Below, piece after piece: positions 13,863 through 28,059 of a stretch of DNA of 42,500 nt. The stretch comes from Armadillidium nasatum (lineage: Eukaryota; Arthropoda; Malacostraca; Isopoda; Armadillidiidae). The stretch covers positions 1 through 42,500 of the forward strand of contig SEYY01005681.1 of the NCBI GenBank assembly GCA_009176605.1, in the 5' to 3' direction. The translations under genes and the position numbers were made by a program. Every line of letters starts with the position of its first letter. The first letter of the stretch is position 1. Below the pieces are notes generated by a model that was given only the letters and a program-made list of their open reading frames with translations, ran no database searches and was not told the DNA's origin.

Positions 13863-15164
13863 AATTAAAAATTAAAAATTTTAGTCATAAAACAGTCTTA
13901 GGGATTTAATGAGTGCTAATTAGGGGTAAAAGTTTAAGCAAAAGGTTTAGCTTTAGTAAAAGGGAAAAAGACAGTTGTGCTGTCTGACGATTCCAGTAAT
14001 ATACCAAAATCGTCGATCATGCAATCATACCCCGAATGAGGAGAAAAATATAAAATTTCCCACAACTCTCCATCCTCAGCACTTTACTACAATGGGTAAG
14101 TTAATGAACGTTTGCCCAGTCAGAGAGGCAACCTGCTACCCAAGGTACATGGCTCCCGGTAAGAGATCACAAAGAAAGAGAGGTACCCCTACCTATATTA
14201 AGTATAACTTTAAAAAATTAAAAATAATTATAAAATAATTATATAAAAATATTATTATTACCCAGCACTCCCTCTATGATGGGCAAGTCTATGAAGATGA
14301 ACCCCAGACATGGACCCTTAAGGAAGTGTAGTCCACTTTAATTGTTACCCACTGAAAGTGGGAACCCCATAACTGCATTTAAAATAATAAAATGTTTGTT
14401 TGTACCCCAAATTAAATAAATAAATTATAAAACAGATAAAAAATTAAACTCCAAAATCCATTCACTCGCCATTCCCCAGCATTGCACCCTTACCATACCA
14501 CGATGGGTAGGAGAATATAGTTGATTCCAGGCAGGGATGCATACTGCTTTCCAATGAGCGTAGAATCCCTTCAGGGTTCACTCACCAAAGGTATGAACAG
14601 TTACTCACATTAAAAACAATAAAAAAAAATTCAAAAATATATAAAAATTAATATAGTTAAAAAAATAATTGAATTTACCACAAAAAAAAAAAAATTTATT
14701 AAATTATGAAAATAAAAAATAAGTAAAGTTTATTAATAATTATAAAAGAAATTAAAAATAATTAAAATAAATTTTTAAAAATAGAAATTAAGAAATAAAA
14801 GAAAAGAGAAAAATATAAATGAGACACCACCTCCCATTCCCTGGCGCTTTCCTTACGATGAGTAAGTCTGCAAAAATGAACCTCAGAAACGGACCATTAA
14901 GGGTGCGTAGTCCACTTTAAGAACAGTAAACCGAAGGTTAGAAACCCCAACCTCTATTTAGAATAAAAAAATAATATTTATATCCGAAGAGATGAGATTC
15001 CAAAATATGTTTGGGGGATATCCTCATCCTTTTTAAGGATGTTTTCAGCGAAAAAAAAATGCATATACACTGCAAATTTCAGGGTAATCAGTCTAATAAT
15101 TAAAAAAAAAACTTTTTTAACATTGGATATTTCCCTTGAATCTGGTGTGGTTAAGCGCTCTGCA
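13863..15164. other. 1.3-kb insertion inside LINE copy 1
   Basis: LINE-homologous sequence stops after GTCTAGGGCTTT at about 13862 and resumes near 15165. In between is AT-rich DNA with a degenerate tandem repeat (14080-14945) and no gene. About 60 bp of LINE sequence also seems missing at the junction compared with copy 2. Ends are AT-rich and I could not define clean inverted repeats or a target duplication. Confidence 0.65.
14080..14945. repeat. Degenerate tandem repeat, four units
   Basis: A motif of the type CCCAGCAC-TTTAC-ATGGGTAAGTCTATGAA recurs near 14080, 14266, 14475 and 14835. Two of the units continue with GGACCCTTAAGG-GTGTAGTCCACTTTAA, and all are separated by AT-rich sequence of variable length (roughly 190-360 bp spacing). 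Confidence 0.65.
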
Positions 15165-15392
15165 GTTTCTTTTTACCCATTGGATTGTTGCGTCATTCTT
15201 TCTGTACTACCGCTATTAGAACGGACACTGCTATTCAGAACTCTCCCATCATATACCTCCTTCATTGAGAAAGATAGTTCGACAGGCCCTTCAACACAGT
15301 CTTATCCTTTCTAAGTCCAACTCTAAGTCCAGATCTTACATGTTCTCTACTTTTAAAGTCTGGAATACACTCCCTTTATCTATTTTTCAAAC
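15165..15392 (+). mobile_element. LINE copy 1, 3' part
   Basis: The sequence resumes the C-terminal coding region of the LINE. The piece FSTFKVWNTLPLSIFQTS and the preceding SELS-like arrangement match 29640-29880 of copy 2. It breaks off at CAAACTTC, where a SINE array begins, so the usual GGCCTTTGCCCACC end and (TA)n tail are missing. Confidence 0.8.
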
Positions 15393-16196
<804 letters not shown>

Positions 16197-16346
16197 GTTT
16201 GTGTTTATGTGTGCGCATGCTACTGGGGTGTGTAGAAGTGTGCATTTTCAAGTGTTAATTTACAGTTGTAATTATAATTATAGTTAAGTTTTATATGATT
16301 AAATAATATATATTTGTTTAATCACAAGCATCATTTTTTTTAACAG

Positions 16347-16617
16347 ATTTTAGGAACATTTCCTCCATTTGCCTTCAGTATTCTCTTCTCTCCGATTCTT
16401 ATGTCTTCAGGAGTCACATCAACAAAAATTGCATGGATTTTCAATTTACATTCTCTAATTTGGAGCACTTACATTCTCTTTATCGGTCCACTATGCGATG
16501 AATTTGGATGGAGAAAAGTTGCCATTTTTGGAGGAATTACAAACTTTATTTCAATTTTCCTTTCGGCCTTCTCTCCTAATGCGGATTTCCTCTTTTTTTC
16601 CTTTTCTTTTCTTGGAG
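16347..16617 (+). CDS. SLC16-like monocarboxylate transporter, internal exon (TM1/2 to TM4)
   Basis: This is the first visible exon of a proton-coupled monocarboxylate transporter-like protein of the major facilitator superfamily, a plasma-membrane carrier; the substrate cannot be told from sequence. The acceptor is TTTTTTTTAACAG before 16347 and the donor is G|GTAAGG at 16618. The frame starts ILGTFPPFAFSILFSP, has helices around WIFNLHSLIWSTYILFIGPL, and contains the superfamily loop 2-3 signature in LCDEFGWRKVAIFGG (Asp, Gly, Arg-Lys). It ends in FSFLGG, joined in phase 1 to 22022. Exon(s) for the N-terminus and the family's GGWGW-like start of TM1 are not seen and probably lie beyond the window or in an unrecognised small exon upstream. 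Confidence 0.88.
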
Positions 16618-16701
16618 GTAAGGATTTTATGTACTCTTTCTGAAACATTGACATACTTTCGAGAATATTTTAAGGCTACTTTTATCAATTATTATTATTA
16701 T

Positions 16702-16704
<3 letters not shown>

Positions 16705-16792
<88 letters not shown>
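16705..16792. repeat. (TA)n microsatellite, about 88 bp
   Basis: An intronic TA array directly against the left (3') end of the minus-strand tRNA-headed retroposon. Confidence 0.95.
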
Positions 16793-16794
<2 letters not shown>

Positions 16795-17790
16795 TGTTTT
16801 TATTTTAAGGAGGCGGTAAAGGGGCCAGATTTGGTTCATTCATGTTGGTAAAAGTAGCTAAGTTTGGCGACTTTCACAATCTTTCGTTAAGGTATTCGGG
16901 GGGGTTTCATAACCTAAGTGGAAAATTGTAAAATGTTAACGCTCAGTTGAAGCTTTTCGGGGGTTTTTACCCCAACTGACGGTTTTACGTCGTATTGGCT
17001 GAATTTGGGGATTTTCTCCACATTGACCCACGAAAAGAAGAAATTAGCATTTTTTGCATGCATAGCATGAAAATCGAGTACCATGAAGATTTCTATCATT
17101 TTTTAATATCTAAATCCATAAGCCTCATGGTTTTTCAGCTATTTTCTATTTCACGATCCTGTCACCCGATCAACAATACACCACCTTCTTTCAAGACGAA
17201 ATTTTAAGGGCGGAACTTGCTCTTCAAAATTCATAATGGGAAACCTATACTAGAGGGATTCAGGAAGGCAGAGTTTCATGAAGTTTAGGTCAGAGTCCTC
17301 ATTTGATAGGTTATAGGAACTGGGAGATTAGCTGTAGAGCCTTTAGAGCTGAAGTAGTGGCCATTCACTTGTAGGAATCTCAAATCTTTTTTGAGCAACA
17401 AATCAACAATTGAAACATCATTCATCCTCCATCTCCTGGCTTGATTTTTTCCATTACGTAGATTTCTACTCTGTGCCACTTTGATTTTTCTTCACTTCAT
17501 CTTTTGAATATACTACGTATTTCTTCATTCATGATGTTATCGTCATGTGAATTAGTATTTATCACTCTCAGCTTTTGCCTTTGGCTAAATCTCCAAACCT
17601 TTCATCAACATCATCATAAAATACAGGCCGGTACCCTATACAATATAAAGAATAAACAAGAGATATTTTAGGAAAGAAAGTAAAAACAGATCAAATTGCC
17701 ATTTTCAGAATTTGAACTCTCAACTTTAGACTTTGAAATTCATGACGTTACTATCAGGTCACGAAGGCCTAAAATCACAACACTTAAATT
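16793..17790 (-). mobile_element. tRNA-headed retroposon, left copy
   Basis: Read on the minus strand it starts with a tRNA-like head near 17770-17700 (box A-like GTGACCTGATAGTAACG, box B-like GAGAGTTCAAATTCTG), continues as a 0.8-kb body and ends at the (TA)n array 16705-16792. It is the inverted, diverged counterpart of 20955-21826. Matching blocks include CACCTTCTTTCAAGA, GGGAAACCTAT, CTGAAGTAGT and TTCATTCATGATGTTATC. No open reading frame of note. It is longer than usual SINEs; a snoRNA- or LINE-derived body is possible but not recognised. Confidence 0.65.
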
Positions 17791-17793
17791 TTG

Positions 17794-17902
<109 letters not shown>

Positions 17903-20900
17903 ATCAATTTTAATTTATGCAAATTAATTTATGCATTAATAAAAAAATAGAAGCTTTTAGAATTTGAATTAGAATATTAAATGTTAATGAATTAGTTCGA
18001 TTGAATCAATTAATTATTAAAATTAGAAAAAAAAAAAAAATTTTTTTTGGCAAATTTCTAAAACATTTCAATCTATGTTTCAACTCTAATTTTTTCATTC
18101 TCTCTAGTTTCCTTTTTCCATTCACCTCTACAGTATTAGATAATTCTATGGAACAAATTAACTACAATAAGCATATTTTAAAAAGTTTATTTTTATAGAT
18201 ATTTATAGCTTCAATTTATTTATTTATTATTATTTTTTATTCAATTAAATTTATGATTAGGAAAAGTTGTTCCGTAACAAAAAAAAAAGTTAATAAAAGA
18301 GTAATTAAACCGGAAAAATTAATACTATTGAAATTTTTAGATTTATTATATATAGCTCACTCGCCTTTTAAAATAAAATGTTATAGCTGGAATTTAAACT
18401 TGTAAGGTAAAACAATGCTGCCAGTTTCAATAATTTAGTAAAAAATATAAACAAACTTTGATTAAGGTTTGCCCCTGCCTAATAAAATATTTAAACCTAT
18501 ACTGATAGATATAATTAAAGGGGATACGACATCATAGAATGTAATCTTTATAAATTATATATTTATAAAACGTTATAGATGAATAGTTTTATGTAATGAA
18601 GTAATTAATGGGGATATGACATCATATAATGAAGTTTCAACCGCTTATTTATGCATTAATAAATCTTTAAATTGCTTGATCAATCTTGATATGGGGTTTG
18701 TTTATATGTGAAAATTTATGTATAACTTATTTCCAATTTCTCTTATGATATTGTGAGATTAAAAATGGGAAGATAGCGAAGTTATTTATTAAAAATTCAA
18801 AAATTTAAAGAAATAAGAAAAATATAACGATTTATAAAAAAAATCACATAAAATATCATCTGATTTATGTAATTTGATATTAATTATGCTAGTACTGTAT
18901 AAAATATTGTAATTTAGCCCAATACTGCAAATAAATTATTAAGCTTTTCCCTCGGGGTTGTAATGGATCCTTAAAAATTTTATCAAATACATGAACTTTG
19001 AACTCGAATACTGTAAACATATATTTATAATACGTTATAGATGAATAGTTTTATGTAATGAAGTAATTAAAGAGGATATCACATCAGACAATGACGTTAC
19101 AAACCGCTTATTTATGCATTAATAAGTCTTTAAATTGCTTGATCAATCTTGATATGGAGTCAAATAGCGACGCGTCCAAGAAAATAAATTCAAGTACTGA
19201 GTTGACTTAAGAAAAGTAAAGTTTAATACGATAGATTAATCAGTAAGGGTTGTTATTACTGAGTAATTCCATAATGTCTTATGCTTAAAGCTACTCAGTG
19301 CATTTGATTACGTTCTTATAAAATATTGTAATTTTATTTAATACTGCAAATAATTATTAATTAAGGTTTTTCACTTAGGGTTGTGATAATTTTATGTAAT
19401 GAAATAATTAATAAGACATAATATCAAAAAAGTAATGTTCTAATCGTGAAAGTTAATTCAAATGATGAGAATACACACTTACAAATGTGAGACAGATGTA
19501 TAATTTTGTGTAATAGAGGACAAAAATTGTGTACGACGTTATAGAATGACGACAATCATTAAGAAAGTTTAGGAAAAGGTACTGATAATTCTTGTTCATA
19601 TTGCGGTATATATATTGATTTCTTGTAAGATATGAATGAACGAAAAGGGAAAGTATGGAACTTGAATTGGTAAAAGTTGTGTTCATGAAACTGAAAAGCT
19701 TTGGTTTTGTAAAATGAAAAGATTGCAAAGTTTAAATGATGAAAATGGGTATTGTTAATTCATGGTAATTGTAAGGACTGTAGAAAAGAGAAGATAAAGG
19801 ATTTCAAAGATAAAGTTCTGTATATTTTAAAACGATGAAGGTAGAGTTATTTTAAAGAAAATGTTTGCTTCGTGTAAGAAAATGATTAAAAGTGTAAAAG
19901 GGAATTTATGATGCTCTTAAAAAGGAAACGATGAGGATGTGTGCAACGTTATGGTTGGCAACTTGAAAAATATGAAGGTATGTAGATCTTAGAGCTGAAA
20001 TGTTGTGTATGTGAGATTATTTATATGTAATGCAAGTGAATACTTCTGTTTCATTATGCGAGTGTACATGAGATGGTTGAATAGTTATAGATATTGTTTG
20101 TTTTTTTGATTTAGTGCATAAAATTAGTGTTCAAAATAAATGTAAGATCATTAAAAATTTAAAGAAAGTTAATTATAAAATAAGAAAGAAAATTTTTTAT
20201 AAAGAAAAAGTAACGGAAGAAATTAAATACAAAAATAAAAATAGACAAAATATTTTTAAAAAAGATTGATACAGGCAAAAAAAAAAAAAAAAAAAAAATT
20301 TAAATTAATAAAAAATAAAAAAAATTAATTAAAAATTAAAAAATACATAAAAAACAACAAAATAAACAAAAAAATAAAAGTACAAAATAAATTTTTAAAA
20401 TAAAAACAAAGGGAACTGTATAAAGAAAATGCAAATAAGGAGAAAAGAAATGTAACAATTTATAAAAAGAATCTAAAAGTTTAAAGAATAAGTTAAAAAA
20501 AATCTTTTAAATGAAAATAATAAAATGGAAATGAAAAATAGAGGCTTATCAAAACTATATAAAATTACAAATAAGATAATCGTGGTGCCTAATATTTATG
20601 ACCCTCACTCGTGTGCGTGCATGTTATTTTTTGATTATATATTTTAGCGATTATAAATGTTCATGTATGTAGGTGTATGTATACTTTTACTTTAATATAT
20701 TACGTAAAAAATGAGTAAGAAAATTAAAGTGGGAACGAAAAAATTAATAATTTTAATTATAACTTTAGAGAAAACTGGTTAAAATAAAAAAAAAATACTT
20801 TAATAAAATATGTTATATGCGTATAGTAAATAAAATAGAACTGCAGAAAAATTAAATGCAAATAAAGTAAAAATATCTAAACATCAAATGAAAATAAATT

Positions 20901-20954
20901 TAGAAATGGGGAAAAATTTCATGTATTTAGTTAAAAGGATAATTTTACTCATTT
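17903..20954. other. Intronic non-coding stretch
   Basis: AT-rich intron sequence between the two opposed retroposons. It contains the degenerate direct repeats annotated at 18480-19440, an A-rich low-complexity tract around 20275-20400, and otherwise nothing recognised. The minus-strand 91-codon frame at 19453-19728 resembles no family I know and has the base composition of its surroundings. Confidence 0.5.
18480..19440. repeat. Degenerate direct repeats of about 420-460 bp
   Basis: A block starting ATAGATGAATAGTTTTATG and ending TTGATCAATCTTGATATGG occurs near 18575-18695 and 19037-19157 (offset 462). It is nearly identical over its last 60 bp. A second block, AAAATATTGTAATTT followed by AATACTGCAAATAA, occurs near 18900 and 19318 (offset about 418). 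A weaker third copy of the first block is near 19395. This looks like an old tandem array. Confidence 0.7.
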
Positions 20955-21937
<983 letters not shown>

Positions 21938-22021
21938 CAAAAAAATTTATGCATAATTTTTTAACTTCAGAGAAAAATCGTTTTGTTAATTAAATAAATT
22001 TACACAGTATCCTACTTACAG

Positions 22022-22834
22022 GTATTGGAGGGAGTAGTGCACTTTCTCTTTCGTTTTTTGTTGTTGCAAGATATTTTGAAAAACATCGGGGTTTTGCATT
22101 GGGAATAACGACAACTGCAAATGTTATAAGCATATTCTTAGCTCCTATAGTTGCAAATTATCTTCTGGAAAATTATGGCTACAAGGGTGGCTCACTTATA
22201 TTTTCTGCAATTATTCTGAATCAGTGTGTGGGAGGATCACTTTATCATCCTGTAGAATGGCACATGAAACCAGAAGAAATTGATCCAATAACTGAAAATA
22301 TCTTAAACGAAGAAATTTTAAGTGGTTCTCAGAAGTCTAGAAAAGATTCTCACCCAGATATAAAATCAATTAATCTTATAAATGATGCTCGTAAAATGAG
22401 TGCAGTTTCCAACCTCTCAGCTGAGGAGGTTTTGGCAACGTTACCTAGCAAGTCTTACCTTCCATCTAAGATAAAGGAGAGTATAAATGACGATTATGAA
22501 AATAAATCTGTAAACGCCAATCGTGGATCAAAATTCATAAATGTACTTAAAATAACCTATGAAAACACCAAGTCTTTGAAGTACATGAGGGTTCACCTCA
22601 TTGCTTGGAGTTATTGTGGCTTAATGCTGGGGTATATTAATTTTCAAATGTGGATTCCTTTTGTCATTACAAATGCTGGATATTCACTGGAAATGGCTGC
22701 TTGGTGTTCATCACTAGCCTCTATAGGTAATATCATTGGAAGAATAGTAATGTCTGTGCTCTCCGACAGAAAGTTTTTCAATGTAAATTACGGATTTATG
22801 TTTGGCTTACTTCTAATCGGGATCTCAATTATAG
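22022..22834 (+). CDS. SLC16-like monocarboxylate transporter, large central exon (TM4 to TM9)
   Basis: The acceptor is CTTACAG before 22022 and the donor is ATAG|GTAAGA at 22835; both borders are phase 1. It continues the transporter with IGGSSALSLSFFVVARYFEK, then RGFALGITTTANVISIF (typical of TM4-TM5 of the family) and YLLENYGYKGGSLIFSAIIL, ending the N-terminal half at LYHPVEW. A hydrophilic central loop of about 110 residues, rich in Glu, Lys and Ser, follows. The C-terminal half starts at SLKYMRVHLIAWSYCGLMLG and includes NIIGRIVMSVLSDRKF, the second Gly-Arg/Asp-Arg loop of the superfamily. The loop is long but within family range. Confidence 0.92.
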
Positions 22835-22975
22835 GTAAGAGAAACTGTAAAACAATACTGTGTAAAATGATTGAAAGGAGGCTGTCAAGTCTATCCTTTA
22901 GAGTTCTTATACCATAGATATATTTTCAAAATTTTTTGCTTTTGATGTAATATAATTAATTTATTTATTAACTTT

Positions 22976-23022
<47 letters not shown>

Positions 23023-23118
23023 TTTCAGTTTTCTAATATTAAACACAAGTTTCCAGATTACATTTGTGAATCAATAAATTTATATTCAAGTAAAAAATTT
23101 TAAAATGTTGTTTTTCAG
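22835..23118. other. Short transporter intron with (TTTA)n
   Basis: A 284-bp intron between two exons, bounded by GTAAGA and TTTTTCAG. It contains about 13 TTTA repeats at roughly 22975-23026. Confidence 0.85.
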
Positions 23119-23310
23119 TATTCTCTTTAGTAAAGAATATAAAATTCTATGTGATATCAGCCTGTTGCTGGGGTCTAGGAATAGGCTCTGCACTTTCATT
23201 ACACGTAACGGCAATGATAAGTGTAATGGGAGTTGATATGCTCCCAGCTGTTCTCGGTGTTGCGTCCCTCTTTAAAGGATTTGGAGGAATAAGCATTGGA
23301 ACTTTAACAG
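23119..23310 (+). CDS. SLC16-like monocarboxylate transporter, exon for TM10-TM11
   Basis: The acceptor is GTTTTTCAG before 23119 and the donor is ACAG|GTAACA at 23311. The frame, entered in phase 1, reads VFSLVKNIKFYVISACCWGL, then GIGSALSLHVTAMISVMGVD and LPAVLGVASLFKGFGGISIG. This is the family pattern of a glycine-rich helix followed by the LP-ALG-LF-G-G segment. The exon ends with ThrG, so the next exon must supply GA to complete Gly. A GTG at 23151 can look like a start but is internal. Confidence 0.92.
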
Positions 23311-23829
23311 GTAACATTACATACACATTAACTTATTACGAAATAGCATAAACTTTATCAGTGAAACAATCGTTAAATATTCAAACTTATAAAATTGTGA
23401 TTTGCAGAAATTAAAAATTAAAATAGTAAATAAACAGTATTTTCTACAGAGTTTGATTTTGTAAAATTAGGTTTTATGACTTTAATATACGATTTGCTTC
23501 ACTTTCTTAGCTTTCTCACTAATCTCCTGTAAGTGGAACACTTGTTAGACTTTCCTCCTCACGAAACTCAACCTCCGTTGATCCTCATACATTTTGTCAG
23601 CTTCCACCTCCTCCATACTTTCCCCATGCTTCACTTTTACTCAAAATACAACAAAATATAGAAATTATATTGTTTCCTTTGAATATTAAAATTGAAAAAA
23701 AACGTCTGTACAGATATTATAAGAAATTTATTTAGACCAATGTAAAATATATGCAATTTATAGCCATTATATTGAATATAAAATGTTTTAGTATTTATGG
23801 GGAGGGCCTAATGTTAAAAACATTTTTTA
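23311..23829. other. Start of the 6.8-kb last intron
   Basis: Intronic AT-rich sequence with no recognised gene or repeat. A slightly C-rich stretch at 23530-23640 has no open frame worth noting. Confidence 0.5.
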
Positions 23830-24730
23830 AATTCTTTTCCGATTATTATCAAATTTTCAGGGTACCTGTATTTCAACGCCCTGAAAAAAGTCGATTTATG
23901 ACTTTTTTCTGTATCCATAACTGGTTGAAAGATTTTTTCGGAAAATTTACCCTTGAGAAAAATGAATACCGGGGCCAAACCACTTGTCAAAATGACCTGG
24001 AAATTGAACTGTATATTCACAGTTCCAATAGCTAAAGTTTTACTGTGTCGATGTTTGATATCTGCTTTAGAAAGAAAGTTATATGCTCTTGAATATCCGA
24101 CAATTTTGAAAAGCTTTGTAAATTCATCCTTCCAGCCAAAAAAAAAAAAAAAAACTACACTTTCAATTTTTTAAGTTTTAGCAGTTTGATGAAGGAGGTA
24201 CAAAGCTACAAATTTCTCTCAATACATCATTCAATGCTATTTGTTCTTTTCTAAAAAAGCTTTTCAAATTTTGAAAATTTTAAAGCAAAATTGAAAATTA
24301 TCGAAATTATCAAATAGCATTGAATGATGTATTGAGAGAAATTTGTAGCTTTGTACCTCCTGTAAACTACTGCCAAAAATGAAAAAAATGGAAAGGTAGT
24401 TTTCTTATTATTATTATTATTTTTTTTTTATCGTAGGGGAGCAGGTTAATTTAAAATTTCAAAAACAATTTTTATAATTGTAAATTCATGGGCATATAAT
24501 TTTTTTCTTAAGGCAGGTATCAAAAAATCGCCAAATTGGATCTTTAGCTATTGGAACTGTGAATATACAGTTCAATTTTCAGGTCATTTTAGACCAGTGG
24601 TTTGGACCCACTATTTAGTTTTTTCAAGGATAAATTTTCCAATAAACTTTCAAACCGTTATAGAGACAGAAAAACGTCAGAAATAGAGTTTTTTCAGGGC
24701 GTTGAAATGCTTATACCCTGCAAATTTAAT
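23830..24730. mobile_element. Foldback element 3, intronic
   Basis: A near-palindrome of about 0.9 kb. The left end, TCAGGG then ATTTCAACGCCCTGAAAAAA, pairs with the right end, TTTTTTCAGGGCGTTGAAAT then CCCTG. Inner parts pair too: CAAACCACTTGTC with its counterpart at about 24595, and GAACTGTATATTCACAGTTC near 24005-24025 with 24555-24580. The middle holds a perfect 50-bp inverted repeat. Sequences such as the CAAACCACT stretch, AAATTTTCAG and GATATC-TAGAAA-AAAGTTAT are shared with foldback element 1. The right end meets (TA)n at 24755. Target duplication not resolved. Confidence 0.8.
24194..24360. repeat. Perfect 50-bp inverted repeat
   Basis: Bases 24194-24243, beginning GGAGGTACAAAGCTACAAAT, are the exact reverse complement of 24311-24360, with a 67-base spacer. 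This is the core of foldback element 3. In the pre-mRNA it would form an uninterrupted 50-bp stem. Confidence 0.95.
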
Positions 24731-24748
24731 AATAATTAGCCAAATTCA

Positions 24749-26412
<1,664 letters not shown>

Positions 26413-26584
26413 AGGGAATTGGCACTAGGAATTTGCAACAAGGCTAGGAATTTGCAAGCATTTTTGCAAATTCCTATCTTCACGTACCTTTGTGAGGTGT
26501 TTTTTGCGGTTTTATCTTAATTGAGATCTTGTTTTGCGGTCTTATCTTTGATGTAATCTTGTGTTATTTTAATTATATGTAGTG

Positions 26585-27540
26585 ATGCCCAACACACACG
26601 CATACATACGCCTTACCTCTCACCCCCTTCTCACCACCACACTCCGTTTCACTGTCTCTGCAACTCTCCTTTCCTCGTCTAAACTCAAACCTCTTCCCTC
26701 AAAATCACCTACCTTCATCCATTCATTTCCAATTTCACCTTCCTCTATCCCGTCTCCCCTGCAGCTCGGACTTAAATACTTTACCAAACATCCTGTCATC
26801 ATTTATTCTACATATTTTCCAAAAAAAATGCTGGCACACCCTCTTCTGCTCTATACACCATGTTCCTTCTTCATCCTCACATCTCTCTTTTTATTTCGTT
26901 TCTAATCCTATCTACCTTTCTCACATCACAAATTGCTCTCAACCCCTTTGTCTCAAACACATTCAATCTTTTTCTCGTTTAAGTATTCATCATCCAGGTT
27001 TCAGACCTATACATTACAGATGACAAATAAACATTTAAACATTCTTACTTTCATATCCTTCAATATTCTCACATTCTCACATACTTCCTTTAATCCCCCC
27101 CATCACTGTCATTCACTCCAGAACTCTATTATTTATTTCTTTTTCCATGCCCCCTTTTCCTTCTACCAACAGTTCCAGATATTTAAAATCTTCAACCTCC
27201 TCAAATATCTTTTCCCTACCTCTACGCACTCCGTTCCTCAACTCTAAACACCTCATCCTCACTCTACGCCAACCCTAATTTTCATTAATTTTGTTTTTGC
27301 TGTTTTAACAGGTTCACACATTTTACCAGAAATTCTCTCACCAACATTATAAATTTTTACCGAAACTCTGCCACCAACACTGCATCATCTGCAAAGAGCA
27401 AGTCAATTTCTTCCCATTCACTCTTCACACTTATCAGCCTAATACATTCCCTTCCTTATCCATTCCCCTAATTTCACCATCCATCAACATTTTAAATAGT
27501 TAAGGTTATATCACACACACCAGTCTCATTCTCTCTCCTA
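26585..27540 (-). mobile_element. Fragment of a second, distinct LINE (reverse transcriptase C-terminal half)
   Basis: Read on the minus strand, the right end gives LFKMLMDGEIRGMDKEG, equivalent to the box 4 region of the SP-LFN-FMDGV type, followed by the catalytic block LLFADDAVLVAE at 27382-27415. Downstream are GGMEKEINNR, a diverged C-terminal region, and near 26620-26740 KVGDFEGRGLSLDEERRVAE, typical of the extreme C-terminus of LINE proteins with a GRGLSL-EA block. Stops and frame changes are frequent. The endonuclease and 5' half are absent, and the fragment starts beside the (TA)n array 27558-28037. The clade is unassigned; it is not the same family as LINE copies 1-4. Confidence 0.75.
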
Positions 27541-27555
27541 GGTTAAACCTATCAG

Positions 27556-28041
<486 letters not shown>

Positions 28042-28059
28042 ATGTGTGTGTGTGTGTGT

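Noticed and set aside
19453-19728. 91-codon minus-strand frame in the transporter intron
   Set aside because: No family resemblance, intronic, and codon content follows the local AT-rich composition.
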